Shown here: in pieces, positions 1-11,734 of the stretch
How the letters are laid out: the number at the start of each line of letters is the position of its first letter
Position numbering within the stretch: position 1 is the stretch's first letter
DNA from: Hygrocybe punicea
Lineage: Eukaryota; Basidiomycota; Agaricomycetes; Agaricales; Hygrophoraceae
Reading direction: 5' to 3'
Assembly: GCA_963556145.1 (NCBI GenBank)
Contig: OY744471.1
Span: forward strand, 2,039,590 to 2,103,589
DNA length: 64,000 nucleotides
The notes under the pieces: generated by a model
Seen by the model: only the letters and a program-made list of their open reading frames with translations
What the model was told of the DNA's origin: nothing
The model's database searches: none
Program-made: the position numbers and the translations under genes

Positions 1-2241
1 CCCGTTCTGTGTTGTTGATGAACCATCCAGCATAACGCCTGCCAACCGTAGATTCCGCAATGTGCACCATGTTCTGCGGTAAAGATTTCACTCATATGTC
101 AGGCATCTTTGGTTGTGGGGGGAACAAGCATACCTCGTCAATAACGAAACTAAGATCACTCGTCGAGATCGTTTGTCCCTCCAATAAGCCCTTCTCATTC
201 CCGACCCGGCTGATACTCCGACTGGCCTGCTTCATCACCATCATCTGTTGCACCATCTCTTCCTCATCCGCATCGAGGAAATTGGCAAGTTTCTTGGCAT
301 CCAGAGAAGAGTACAATCTGAGGAAACTGCGCAGTGTCGGTACCGGGGATTGCGCACGGATATCTGACAGGAATAGAGCGAGATGGCGCTGAGCGGGTTC
401 AGTCGGAGGATCCTCTATAATCGCGGCAAGCGCATTGGGGTCGTTGTAAGGAGGAGGATTTGCGGAGATGAATTTTGGGCATGCGTAAAGGAAGAGCTCT
501 TCAAAAGCCGGAATACCGTCCTCGCTGAAGAAAGGTCAGAGTCACGGGTACACATGATTAATGGTCAACTTACCCACGCAACATTTTTGCAATCTGTTCA
601 CCATAACGATCCTTCGCAATATTGGCAATGTTATCGTCTAGACGACTGGGCGAAAGGGCATTGCAAATTGCAAATAGTGCGTACATTCGATCGGCAGTTT
701 TGTTGATCTGCGAATCAGGGCCACGTCAGTCGTGGTCCTGGAGCTAAGAGTGTGAGTCTATCAGTGCGTACCTGGTCGTATTGATAACTCCTGGTATGGT
801 ATTGTCGCATTCGGATTATAAAATTCAGTACCGTGACAAATGACCGGATAGCATCGGGGTACCGACCTAGCATGATGTAGCAAAATCCAACATAATAGAA
901 TGTTGCTACATGACATGCTGTCACACGAGTAAATGGAGTCTGGTTGATAGGATTAGTCTATTTATTGATCAAATTGAAACAGATTCACGGTTACCTTTTG
1001 GTTCAGTTCGACGTGATCCATCACTTTCAGAGCAAGAGTAAAATCTCCCAAAAGGACATGGACGCGGAGAAGGCCAATATTACTAAAATAGCCCAACATC
1101 CGATACAGCGGACGGACGCCGTATTCACCGACGATTGCACTGGTTCAACGATAGAATACGTAAATGAATAATAACAGCAAGTTGCATGACGAACGCAATC
1201 TCTTCAGGACTCTTGCCTTCTTGGGAGGCGACAATGTAGTCGTTTATTTTGGATTTTTGGATCAATGAATACAAGACGTTGAGTACGCTGTAGGAGCTCC
1301 ACACCTATTACGGGATATCAGAGTAGGGTACAGACGAACGGAAATATAAAAATCAACCTGGCCCCCGTCTGCAAGCATCATGAGTTCGTCGTCTGATTTG
1401 GACTTGGCTTTTGAACGCCATGTGCAGAACACTTGGAATTGGTAAATGAATTCGTCGATGATGTCCCAGAGCCATTGTTCCGGCAACTCAAGAGATACAG
1501 GTCCATCAGAATCTACGGAGTTCAATAAGGAGAGTGCAAGGGGATATGAACGATGACAGTGGAGCGCACTGAGTAGGTAGTTGAATAGCTCGCAACTATT
1601 CTCATACGAATGAAAGCGGTCGTCGATGTTGGGTTGGAGGCGCGAGTAGACGTGGCGGTAGTACAGCTCACGATACAAAATGAGGAATATCTGATCTGAA
1701 GACCAATTTCAGATAGTTAGTAACGGCCATAATTGTAGATTGGAAACAGAACCCACCATCATTAACCAGGGGGGCAATGATCTCGGCTTCAGGCCATTCC
1801 GTCTTCGAGTAGAACTTTTCTGTATACTTATTCCAACCACTCTCATACGCAACCGTGATCTCAGCAAGGTTATTCTCTAGAACAGATTGGTGAAAATGAA
1901 CAATGAACTTGTGGCTTCGTCAGCTGAATGCAAGAGATCATGAAAAAAAGGAAGGCCGGGACGCTCACCGCTTTGACCACGTCTGGAATTTGCGAAAAGG
2001 CAGCTTGCTGCGCCATGTGCTGTTGTACAGCGAAAACAGCAGCATCATCTATCTGAGGTTGAGTGATGTGCGCTGTCGGTAGCGAGATAAACCGAATGCG
2101 TTACTCTCAGGCTTAAGACTGCGTACCGTCGTCATAATGTTCATTCTGACCGTAATTTCCGATGGGTAAACTGGGATCCACGTGCAAATCACCGTCTATC
2201 TCTTCCTCTGCGGCCCACAACGCCATACGTTGTTGTGACAT
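1..2241 (-). CDS. eIF3L: Translation initiation factor eIF3 subunit l (3' end beyond window)
   Basis: Core subunit of the eIF3 complex, which binds the 40S ribosome in the cytoplasm. Reading leftward from the ATG at 2241 ([18 protein letters not shown]), family blocks appear in order over several short exons: [19 protein letters not shown] (about 1675-1615), [19 protein letters not shown] (about 1490-1430), the helical-repeat block [18 protein letters not shown] (about 905-850) and the PCI-region block [18 protein letters not shown] (about 300-245). An intron at 133-74 joins ...SFVIDE to [18 protein letters not shown], which runs to the window edge, so only about the last 15-20 residues are missing. 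An in-frame ATG further upstream (2352) would add residues unlike the family. The match to eIF3l is clear; exact exon borders were not all resolved. Confidence 0.9.
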
Positions 2242-2800
2242 TATGCCAGAGTAAATCGTCGAGCGCAAGATAAATTTAGAGTTCATCGGTTTTGGCCGAT
2301 GCAAATGTAGATCACGTGACGATATTGGACTTTTATTCAGGATTTTTGCCAACTTCCAGTTTTACGACGGTCATGAGCATATGCATGAGCACTGTATTGT
2401 CTTCGGAATTCGCTGAACGTGCCGTTATATACTATACGTGTGGATCAGCTGTCAGGGTGGATGAAGCGATGTGGATATTTCCGTTTGTCCGCGTTCAAGA
2501 AGTTGCGAACTATACAGCTGGGGAACAAATGTTGGGCTGGTTACTTGGTGTGATGCCAAGCATTATGAAGGAATGTATGGAGAACAACACAGGGGAGCCC
2601 TCCGGCCTTGAATATTGTAGCTAACCTCACAGTACCTCATGGAGCATATTTTGCTAGCATTATTTGTACCGTGGAAACAGAATGTCTCCATACAATCAGT
2701 GATCATACAGACATCAGTGAGCGACGAATATGAAGCAAACATTGCAATATCCCCCCGATAAAGGCGCTTTCTCATACTCGCGGAACCGAAATTGAATATT
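2242..2800. other. Intergenic, nothing recognised
   Basis: This 559 bp stretch lies between the eIF3l start and the 3' end of the CUE-domain gene. A 110-codon open frame on the + strand (2292-2624) has no recognisable motif and starts inside the eIF3l promoter, so I do not call it a gene. The eIF3l promoter and CUE-gene 3' UTR presumably lie here. Confidence 0.5.
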
Positions 2801-3679
2801 TCATGGCTGGTTCGAAGGAGCAGCATTAGATTGTTGCTGGGCTGCAAAACGCCTTCGATGACGAGGGATCACTACGAGCAATCCAAGGATAAATGAGAAG
2901 AATAACGCACTGTCGAGCAGCCAGGATCATCTGCGCTTTTCTTTCTCTCAGATTTGCCTCCCTCTTTTCCGCAGTGTATTCCCAAACTGCCTTGCCACCC
3001 ATTTGCTCACCAGTGATCGCCGACGAGGGTGCTGCGAGCCTATCTTGAAGCCGGTAGCGGGATATCAGGCTGCCTTTTGCTGCTGCTGTCGCTGTCGCTG
3101 AACTGCCAGCTGCAGGATGCCTTGTGCTCGCACGATCGGGTGCGGCAGTTCGAGGGAAAAGGGAGTAGTACGAAGGGGGAGGCTATAGTGACAAGACTTG
3201 GCACCGCGTACAGAGCTTAGAAGGACTCGGATACACTTACGGGCTCCAGGAAACCCTTCTCTAGAATTTTGTTCGACGTGAGCTGGATGTTCCCTGTCCT
3301 GAGCAGATCGTATCGGATGTTGTCCCTGAGTAAAAATTTCAGGAGGTCCGTCTAGTTAATTACGACAGGTGCGTACGCTGGTATGTCTGGAAACATATTG
3401 TGTATCGTGTCCACCTGAGGACAAAGGCACTGAGCGCTGGTCACAAGTGAAGCGAGAGAAACCATGTACCATCGCCAGCGTGACATTTTTTGGTCTAAAG
3501 CCGAGAGTGTCCGTAGCAGAACTACCTCTGGGAGATTCTTTGCCTGTAGGCCAGCAGGTTAGCTAGAGATCGTTATTGTCAGTGTAAAACATTAAAGGAG
3601 CACACGTGCTTGAGGTGATCCAGCGGAACAAAAATATAATAACGGCGAATGCCACGAGAACGTTGACGACCTCTCCCAT
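2801..3679 (-). CDS. CUE-domain ER membrane protein, Cue1-like
   Basis: A small membrane-anchored ubiquitin-binding protein. The ATG at 3679 begins MGEVVNVLVAFAVIIFLFRW, an N-terminal membrane anchor. After an intron come GKESPRGSSATDTLGFRP and, in the next exons, VDTIHNMFPDIPA then DNIRYDLLRTGNIQLTSNK and ILEKGFLEP, together the CUE fold. The C-terminal exons read GGKAVWEYTAEKREANLR and ERKAQMILAARQRFAAQQQ, and end SNAAPSNQP* at 2801-2803. The layout (TM anchor, CUE, basic C-terminal helix) matches yeast Cue1, which recruits the E2 Ubc7 to the ER membrane for ERAD; that role is inferred from the family. The mature protein is about 200 residues in at least five exons. No damage seen. Confidence 0.85.
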
Positions 3680-3746
3680 GAGTATTTCCTGGCCAGACGA
3701 TATTACAGGCGTGCTTGGACGTTTGAAGTTCGGGAGAATTGTCGAG

Positions 3747-4241
3747 TCACGATGAAGGCGGTAATATTATACGATAACGTGATGCCGACAAGTCATTGCC
3801 ATCGCCACTTGAAGTACCCTCAGGCTCGCCGATCTTGCGCCGGGGCCATAAATCGTTGCTAGAGAGCTGATGAGAATAGCCCCGGAGTTTCTTCTTGTTG
3901 TATGGGCCAGTCTGAAGACCTACTATCCAGCAACATGTTACCCTGCTCAACGTGATAAACAACCATGGGTTCGCCAAATTTGCGAGAGTTATCACAGAAA
4001 CGAGGTCAAGGGTCAATAATATTTGACTTAGAATTCTGAGCTGAACCAAATTTCTTTGTCTCCCAATCACAAGAAAGGTTCCCCTAATTTCCAAAAAGTC
4101 CTGTTCGTAGTGACATCCTTCGGGCGCAATATTAATTTTTGTAGCCTTCTCCTTCTCGGTCAGGAGGACTCCGTAACTACACGACAAGTCCTCAGGGTTA
4201 GTATACGATCCGTATGGGTGGCAGTCTCCTTCCAGTCGCAC
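3747..4241 (-). CDS. Possible small hypothetical protein
   Basis: An open frame of 164 codons (MRLEGDCHPYGSYTNPED... to ...SASRYRIILPPSS) between the start of the CUE gene and the end of GCP2, on the same strand as both. I recognise no domain. The tail (SSNDLWPRRKIGEPEG) looks protein-like, but the middle is Leu/Thr rich and contains GT...AG pairs that could be introns, so the real product may be spliced and shorter. It could equally be chance in 5' UTR or intergenic DNA. Confidence 0.25.
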   Translation of the reverse strand: MRLEGDCHPYGSYTNPEDLSCSYGVLLTEKEKATKINIAPEGCHYEQDFLEIRGTFLVIGRQRNLVQLRILSQILLTLDLVSVITLANLANPWLFITLSRVTCCWIVGLQTGPYNKKKLRGYSHQLSSNDLWPRRKIGEPEGTSSGDGNDLSASRYRIILPPSS

Positions 4242-4385
4242 AGAGTCCCTCCGGCCGCCAATTGATTTGACACCCTCCAGGATGCCGCCAATGGACTACA
4301 TACATACATGCTTCTCCGAGGTGTACACTGAACCTCATCTTCTTGTGACATGAATCGCCGTGATCTCGACCTGCGAATCCGTTCG

Positions 4386-7300
4386 CTACGATATCGTTTT
4401 GATGCTGTTCAGCCTGACAACGAGTGGTAACAGTGACACGTTTTCGCTTGATGCATAGAATTGAACGCAATCCAGATGGACCTGAAGCAGCAACCGATTG
4501 GTTAGATTTTCAATGCTTTGCCTCTGAAGAAGACAAACCTTGAACCTGCGTGAAAAGGTTGGTAAAGACAAAAACATTCTCACCGTAGAACCACAAACAT
4601 ACCAGTGATTGAAATTAGTCTCAAACTTCCCGAGGAAATCCCAACGCTTGGCCATCCCACGATCACCATCCTCCGTTTCCGCTGCCGCTATCGCTTGGTT
4701 GGCGGATTTTGTGAACGACGTCGTGTAGAGTGCAAACGTCGAGCAGGTCACGATGAGTCGAGAATAAGCCTACAGCGGATTGAACGGATGTTACTTACAG
4801 AAACGAGAATCGGCTTACCCGGAGAACCTTCGAACTGGTCAGCATACACTCCTTGAGACAGGTATCTAGAAAATCGACGTGATCTCTCAGCAACTGGTCC
4901 ACCGTTGTCACCTTTGCTAGCTTATCCTCCAGCAGACGCCAGTTTGGCTCTAGCACCTCGAACGTGGCAAAAGCCAAGATCTGCTGCACGAATGACAACA
5001 TTCTTGCACGCAGCAAAAAGACACGCAGGCGCCACTTGTCAAACTCTGGGTGATTGGGGACTGATCGTCGCCAAGGTGCTGTCTTTTGTTCAATCCACAT
5101 GGTGGACAAGGATTGCTCGACGTGCTTGAGGTGAAGGAGAAACCGGAAAAGAAGTTGATAGCGAAGGATGGTTTTGCGAGAGATCACGAGAGACAAGGGG
5201 AACTTAACGGCATAATCGAGGGCTAGAGCGTCGATGGCTGGCGGGCAAAAATTAAAATCGATCTCCACTCAACCTGAATCTTCGCAGGTCTCACCTAACA
5301 TTGGCTTCTTGTCGTCCTTGTCTTTCTCTTTCTCCTTCTTGGATTCTTCTATCACAGCGGCATCACCAGCCTCTCCATCTTCGATGACACCGCTAACGCT
5401 TATGACCTTCAATAACCATTCATAGAGGCCGCTGCCTGCCATCGTCACCCTGACGTCCTCTCTGAATAACTGGTCCTCGCCATGGGCATCCGTATTAAGA
5501 GCTAAATCGAGTAGGCTCTGTAGTTTGATTATGGATGCAGATTTAGCTGACTTGCGAAGTTCCGTGTGCGACAGGTCCAACAGGTGTGTCAAGAACGATG
5601 ATTGAGAAAGGAAAAAATATCGCTTCAAAGACTGGAGGCGAGCGGTTAGTCGTTGATCCTTCAAGAGGAGTTGGAGTAGGGTTCGATTAGCGTGGGTATA
5701 AGCGTCCTCGACGAACTTGTAAAACCTGGGCAGGTAGCAGTTACGATCAGTTTTAGTCAACCAGGAATAACCGATAAGGACCAACTTTTCGTCATCCATA
5801 AATAGATCTTCGTCCTCGGAATGGTCTTGGTCTCGACTTATCTCAATCCCACATTCCCGAATGACATTCAGATACTTTCCCGCCAGAAGGATTTTGTGTT
5901 TCCATCCTTCCAGCAATGGAGGTATACATGCTCCCCCAGGCAATCGTCCACCCACTAATCTTGGTAGAGGAACACCTGCTTGGTGGCGTTTCGAAGGTGC
6001 AGACAAGGTAGAGCCGTCCCGCAACTGGGAACATCGTCAAGATTGACGTCCCCGTAATAAGACAATATGATTTCTGACCGTGTACCGCCGCTCCCAATAC
6101 TCATCAGTATAGTCCATCTCGAGTATCCCACGATTTATAAACTTGCTTTCCTTTACGCAAAACTCCTCGTATGGGTCAACTAGTCGCCCGGTTGTCGTCC
6201 ACACCCTCAGCATCGCCACATACGGCGTTCCCGCACAACGCAAGAGCGTACTATAAAGAGTACGGGCTGTAGGATCGCCTGACATGTTCTGCATTCGTTC
6301 GTATATTATGGCGAGTACTTCTCCGCCCTTGACTGCAATTCCACTGCCTCCCGCGCCCAAGCCGTTTTTGCCAATCTCCGACAATACAGCTTTCAGTTTG
6401 GCACCGCCAAGACCGAGGGCCTCGTTTCGAGCGTCTTCTTCGGCGTCAGAGGTGGTTGAAGAGGACGATGCGGAAGAGGGGTCCGCAGACGGGTCATCTG
6501 CTGCTCCAAGTTCGAGAATGAGTTGGTAGATAAGAGATAGGGTGTGTATCGTAGGATGCACATAAAACCAAAGCTTTTGCAATGAGAATTGAGGGGAAGA
6601 ATTGAAAGCATGTTCTAGTTGGGACAGAAGAGTTTGATAATCCTATGTGGACCAGTCAAGATGATCACAGAAAAGGATACAGGGGCCCACGCACTTTGAG
6701 CATATCTCGTATTGCTGCACAGAGCGCATGGTTCACTAGACCATAATCAAGAAGGCTCCGATGTTCAATAAACGATGAGATCGCGGTATAATATGTTCCC
6801 AGAGGCAGTACCCGTTCGACCAAGTCTCGAAGAGAGGCATCTGGGCCGACAACATTCCAAAAAAGTGTGCTGAGAGTTGGAAATGGACTGACCGAGTGAC
6901 GGCGACGCGACAAAACGAATGCCTCGTAATGGATCGTCATCCTCCGGCGAAAAGTCGGGATGGTACGTGACATACGTCCCTTCGATTCCCTTTTGAACAC
7001 AAATGAACTAGCATTCCATGTCAATAAGCGATAACGAACCATGAGGACATCAAGAAGATCTTCGAGGATGACAGCCTCTTGTATCTCGAGTGGCATATGA
7101 TCGAGGCTGTCTTGCTTAGCTTTCCCCTTTGCTTTGGGGAGGACAGGGTTGGATGTCACGCGCGAGTTTAATGGAGCGCGCACGAAAGATGTCTCCGCAA
7201 TGAAGGATGGTTCATTCAAGTTCTGGCCTGTCGTGAGATCAGCCAAAAAGTATGGCGTTGAGAAATAGATGCGCACTTGTTCCTCGACTTTCACGAGAAG

Positions 7301-7521
7301 AACGAACACCATCGTTTTCATAGTTTACGTCCCCTTCTAGCAAATGTCTGTTCTTTCGAACAGATGCTATAGTGCCAGTGACCTAGGACAAGGAATGAAA
7401 GATTTTCACCAACATTGCCAACAACCGAACTGGAAGCGGATACCTTGGTGTACTCCTTCACAGACAATGTGAGGTTCCGTTTCCTCCCTCCTGTTAGTGC
7501 GCGGGGCGTATATGGCTCCAT
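4386..7521 (-). CDS. Gamma-tubulin complex component 2 (GCP2/Spc97/Alp4)
   Basis: Subunit of the gamma-tubulin small complex that nucleates microtubules at the spindle pole body. The chosen ATG at 7521 gives MEPYTPRALTGGRKRNL. Splicing then joins ...SRESRGT to SQNLNEPSFIAETSF (intron acceptor near 7212). Family signatures follow: PLEIQEAVILEDLLDVLM, GTYVTYHPDFSPEDDDPL, LRDLVERVLPLGTYYTAI with LDYGLVNHALCAAIRDML (GRIP1 motif), then the C-terminal GRIP2 half with YFFLSQSSFLTHLLDLS and DALALDYAVKFPLSLVIS. The last exons give FETNFNHWFKVHLDCVQFY and end PLVVRLNSIKTIS* at 4386. There are at least ten exons and no break was seen. An alternative ATG at 7648 would lie one base from the divergent uS4m ATG and is less likely. 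Confidence 0.88.
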
Positions 7522-7649
7522 CCTGTTAGTGTGTGGCATTGACGGTATGACCGTGACAATAAGGTCGAGCCTGAGCCTGAGCCTGAGATATGTAGACGCG
7601 TGTTTGCTTTCTGCTTCCACCGCGACTGCCGTAATTACGAGGGGCCATT
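7522..7649. promoter_or_regulatory. Shared promoter between GCP2 and uS4m
   Basis: The predicted start codons of the divergent GCP2 (7521, minus) and uS4m (7650, plus) genes are only 128 bp apart, so this stretch must hold both promoters. It contains a short (gagcct)n run at 7564-7586 but no clear TATA box. Confidence 0.45.
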
Positions 7650-8716
7650 ATGCGGGACCCTAATGTCTTTGCCTTTAACAAGGCTTTCCCGAGGATGGTT
7701 GGTCTTCCTGCCCATTTCGCTCGGTTTGCAGCTTAATGTCAAAACAGAGCTGGGGAGGTCGCAACCTCTACAACTTATGGAGACGAACGCAGGGTGATAA
7801 ACTACCCGAAATAACGTTCACCCGAACCATGCGATCGCTTTTCCAGCAGCGATGGGTAGCCAGAGCCGCGGTTCGCGCATACCACGGTGATTTCATCAAC
7901 GAGAAAACATTTAAACGATGGTACCTGCCCAGCACGCTCCCTGACGTGCGACCCCGGAGGAAGCTTATCGGGGACGATACCACAACCTTGAATGTATTTG
8001 CAAAACGGAAGGAGCAAGCCCAGAAGGCACAGAAAATGAAAGAAGAAGAGAATGTGAAAGGATTGGCACCCGTTGGGAGCTTGATGTTTGCCGAGGTCGA
8101 ACGGCGGATAGACGTCTTCGTATTCCGCTGTTGTTTTGCACACAGTGTTTACGAGGCTCGACGTCTTGTGATCCATGGTCATGTTACGCTTAACGGCAAA
8201 AAGGTGCGTAACCATTTCTAGTAGTTATACCATCGTCAAGTGACGGTACTTGCGGCGGGGTAGCATCAAAACGCGAATACCCGTCTCGCTCCTGGCGACA
8301 TGGTATCCGTTGACCCGGAGGCAATCCGATTCTTGAAAGCAGAATTGGCACCGGAATCAAAAGAAGCTGATGAAGTAGACACGAAACAGGAGGGCAACGA
8401 TGCGACACACCCAGCACCTGAAAGCCGAGCTGCCTTCAAAAGTTCAAAGAACAAAGGTCCTGCTTTGACACCTTTCAACCTTCCACCATATTCATCGCCA
8501 TTTATTTTCATTCCCGCTTACATCGAGCCTTCCTTTACGACTTGTTCAGCAATCTATGTGCGGCATCCGACCGCCAGACCAGGATATTCTGAAATTCCAA
8601 CACCGTATGATGCTGATGGAGAAGTTATTCGGCTGGCATGGGAGTGGTATGCGAAGGTACGACCGCGGGTGAGGAGCAAGAGACAGCTAGCTCGAATGCC
8701 GGAAAATAGACAGTAA
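7650..8716 (+). CDS. NAM9: Mitochondrial small-subunit ribosomal protein uS4m (Nam9)
   Basis: Mitochondrial ribosomal protein of the S4 family, which binds 16S-like rRNA early in small-subunit assembly. Three exons can be placed: 7650-7697 (MRDPNVFAFNKAFPRM), 7748-8203 and 8264-8716. They join as ...FPRM/SWGGRNLYNLWRR... and ...LNGKK/HQNANTRLAPGDMVSVD. Diagnostic blocks are LFQQRWVARAAVRAYHGD and TFKRWYLPSTLPDVRP, plus the S4 RNA-binding motif RRIDVFVFRCCFAHSVYEAR with RLVIHGHVTLNGKK. The C-terminal part after residue 200 is a fungal mitochondrial extension ending WEWYAKVRPRVRSKRQLA. No defects seen. Confidence 0.9.
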
Positions 8717-8791
8717 TTAGGATGATCAATATTATGAGATATTCATAGATCACGTGAACCGGAAACATTTTGTCCTCGACCACTGGTGAAC

Positions 8792-9166
8792 ATGTCTACC
8801 CCGTCAGCCGGCCAGTGGGCATACCCACGACCAAAGTCTCGGATAGGGGAGTTCTTTTGGCGGCGCAGAATATGGTTCGAGTCGACCTTCGTTTTCTCAA
8901 TGCTGGAACCCTGGGAGAAGATCCTTCTCTGTACATTTTCTTACATGCAGTGTTGACCTTTTTTTCTGACCAAAGGAACAACAGTGACAATTTTCTTGCT
9001 CTCGTTTTTGCTGGTCCTCACTGGGTTATACAAATACCTTCCAGAGCATATCCTTATCATGCAACGAAGGGTGGTGTATTACCTCTGGGGACAAGAGGGA
9101 GACGAGCGGCTTCTGTGGCAATGGCTGGGAGGTTGGCACAGCGTTGCGTCTCACAAGGAGTTGTAG
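8792..9166 (+). CDS. Small subunit of serine palmitoyltransferase
   Basis: Short ER membrane activator of serine palmitoyltransferase, the first step of sphingolipid synthesis (family knowledge). Exon 1, 8792-8930, reads MSTPSAGQWAYPRPKSRIGE then FFWRRRIWFESTFVFSML and EPWEKILL. Splicing at the second AG (8984) keeps the frame: exon 2, 8985-9166, reads TIFLLSFLLVLTGLYKYLPE, HILIMQRRVVYYLWGQEG and ends SVASHKEL*. Using the earlier AG would create a stop. FESTFVFSMLEPWEK, followed by one hydrophobic helix and a Tyr-rich tail, is characteristic of the ssSPT family. The product is about 106 residues. Larger open frames over the same bases are shadows. Confidence 0.82.
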
Positions 9167-9498
9167 TGCTTGCAGTCGTGGAAGTTCTACTCAATCGTGA
9201 GTTGCTTCTGTCATTGTCTGTTTCCAACACCAGCTAAGGTCCACCGATATTCAGATCGCAATACTATACCTCAGGCTATGTGTATACACATCTCACCGCG
9301 ATCTTAATAAAAGTTCTGGACTAGTTTTTTAAACATCAAATTCAACATCATTCCTATCGCGTCTCTCCATCCTTTCCTTGTGGCTGCCGTCAAAGGATAG
9401 GCTGCTCAATTTAGTGATGACTTTATGAGTAGGGCCTGTGGTGATTGCCAGAGAGTTGCCACCTCTAATGATAATGCATAAATTAACACAGCCCTTGC
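9167..9498. other. Convergent intergenic region
   Basis: This stretch lies between the 3' ends of the ssSPT gene (+) and the ferric reductase gene (-). I see no coding signal. AT-rich stretches such as 9301-9335 may hold the poly(A) signals. Confidence 0.5.
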
Positions 9499-11734
9499 CT
9501 ACCAGTCAAATACTCTAAACGACAAGACCCGAACGAATTAGCCACAAGCAATCGCAAAAACACAAAGAAATACACGCACTCCTCGTGTAACTCAATGCCC
9601 CCCACTGCCTCCCTCCTCCGAACATCGACGCTCCCAATCGCTTTCGCAACCTCGTCGCCAAGTGCGAGGGGACCACAAACCCCAACAATGACACCCGTTA
9701 TAGCCTCCGCGTCCTTCGCACCTGAACCCAGAGATACCGCGCGGGAAATGACGGCGTCCAGCACCTTTCCGAATCGGGGCCGGCTTGGACTCAACGTCAA
9801 CCCAGGGATGAATGTCTTCTTCTCAACAGGGTCGATCGTGGCGCGAGTATAAAATACGGATATCCTGAGTGGTGTGAAAGTACTCTGTTCGATTAGGGAG
9901 GTGAAGAGTGGGAGCAACGGCCTCAAGGATGCTGGAATATATTTGAAAAGATATGTGCCAGAACATCAAGATCATGCACGCACCGTGGTCCTGAATGCAC
10001 CATATTAGTTCGATGACTTTGACACGACTTAAACCTTCAAGGTCTTTCTGGACAAGTTCCTGTACGGTTGAAAGCGCAAACGTGATGCCGCTACCCCCAA
10101 CGACGAAAACTGCAGCCGAGTAGCTGGTGAACATGGCATGACCGGGACCACCTGCGCAATAACATCGGTTGGCTGTCAAATCCACCACGCGAGCAAAGAA
10201 AAATATACCGTAAGGCCCTTCAACAATCACTGTGGTATTCCTGCCGACCCCATGACCACCCTCGCAGTACCCACGCACTTTTGCGATCTAATGATGCGGA
10301 CGAGTTTGGTTTCAGCACCGTCTAGGTATTATGATTGCCCCACCTCGTACAAATTACTAGTCCATCGTCCTGCCTTCTTGCACATTAACACCAGTCCATC
10401 CGGGCTGTCGCTCATGCTGGCAATCGTAAACGGGTGAACTTCTGCCCATCCGAACCAACCCATCCCGGATGAAATCACGCGAATGCGTACGTGCTGGCCT
10501 GCTCGCCAGCCGGTGTTCACCCGTGGAATCTCGAGACGGGTCATTGCAAGCTCAGGGAGCGGTTGAATTCTTGCGTTACATATCCGAGTTTTAAGGAGAC
10601 GAAGAAAATGATCCAGGCCATAAACGCCAGCTGCAGCGAGCACATAGGGAATAGTGCTGGCGTTGTGATGGTAGATCTATGGAAAGGAAAATGCATCGTC
10701 GAGCGAGGAACTGAGACACGGACAACAACGTACTGCAGGGAGGAGAACACAAAAGCTTATGACGTGTGTGCTTAGGAATATGTTGTACGCCTTCTGACGC
10801 CAAAATGACGTGGAAAAGAAGAAGATCACATCTACACATATCAAGCCTGCATAGCCCCAAGCATTCGATGGTATCTGGAGGCTTTCGATGAAGGAGCCAG
10901 AGGCTGTATACCAGTACACTGCATAAACATGAGTCAGTGCTCAATAAAGAAGAGAAGCGTGCCATTTACCATAGTAGATCGTGTGCAAATTCACAGCCAG
11001 GACCAGTAATCTTCCCGCAAATCGGTGGAAAAAATTGAGCTATCGAAAGAGGAAAAACACATTAATAAATCAGCTACTCCACTCAACGCAAGTAACCAAA
11101 TGACCTTCTCGTAACTCAGCCCGAGCAGCATTCCCGCAACGCTATTTTTCGCAGCGAAGACGAAAACGACTGGAAGTTGCGACATAGCGATGTACCCCGA
11201 ACGAGAAGGGTCTGTGAATGGATTCGATCCCTCGAAGGTGGCGTACAGCAGAACCAATAGATATCCACCAAGGACCAACAGTTGACCAAGAGAGAATCCT
11301 GGTGTGATCCTGTAGCGGAGAGTAGGCACGAAGGGGCGGGCGAATGTTGGACATGAGGCCACATGGGGCGGATATGATGATCTGGCTCGCTTGCGTCTCT
11401 GACGCTGGGCAACATACTCACGCGTGTACAGCGAGTGCGAGTCATCCGAGGCAAAGTCCATGCCCCCTTCCGATGGAATGACGCCAATTGAATGGCCTGC
11501 TACCCCGAGTCTTCCCCTCTTCAAGCGTCTTCTACGAACTGAACGGAGGATATGGCCGTGGCTCCATGCCATGGCTCTAGAAAGGCGAGCTAGCACGCGC
11601 GGTAGGCGGAATAGAACGAAGCAGCCAAAAATGGCTACCAGGAGTAAGTCAACGTGAAATACAAGGGCAGCAGGGTCCACCAAAGACTTTGACGGAGGCG
11701 TAGCGAACCGGTTGGAGGTGTTAGCAAAAGACAT
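9499..11734 (-). CDS. Ferric reductase (FRE-type transmembrane flavocytochrome)
   Basis: Plasma-membrane metalloreductase that transfers electrons from NADPH through FAD and two hemes to extracellular Fe(III). The ATG at 11734 opens MSFANTSNRFATPPSKSLVD. The transmembrane part includes LLLVAIFGCFVLFRL, PGFSLGQLLVLGGYLLVLLY and HRFAGRLLVLAVNLHTIYY, whose His residues fit heme ligation. Cytosolic motifs follow in order: HPFTIAS (FAD, about 10430), VEGPYG (about 10225), FVVGGSGITFALS (NADPH, about 10090) and GVIVGVCGPLALGDEV near 9690. The last intron joins ELHEE to VFDW*, restoring the C terminus typical of the family and fixing the stop at 9499. Intact as far as can be read; six or more exons. 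Confidence 0.9.

Noticed and set aside
2292..2624. 110-codon open frame on the + strand
   Set aside because: No domain, starts in the eIF3l 5' region and overlaps the spacer; likely chance.
7646..7648. Alternative GCP2 start one base from the uS4m ATG
   Set aside because: It would leave no promoter and reaches a stop after 40 codons without a good splice site; 7521 gives a clean splice into the GCP2 frame.
8770..9237. 155-codon frame across the ssSPT gene
   Set aside because: Wrong phase; the spliced 106-residue ssSPT product explains the locus fully.
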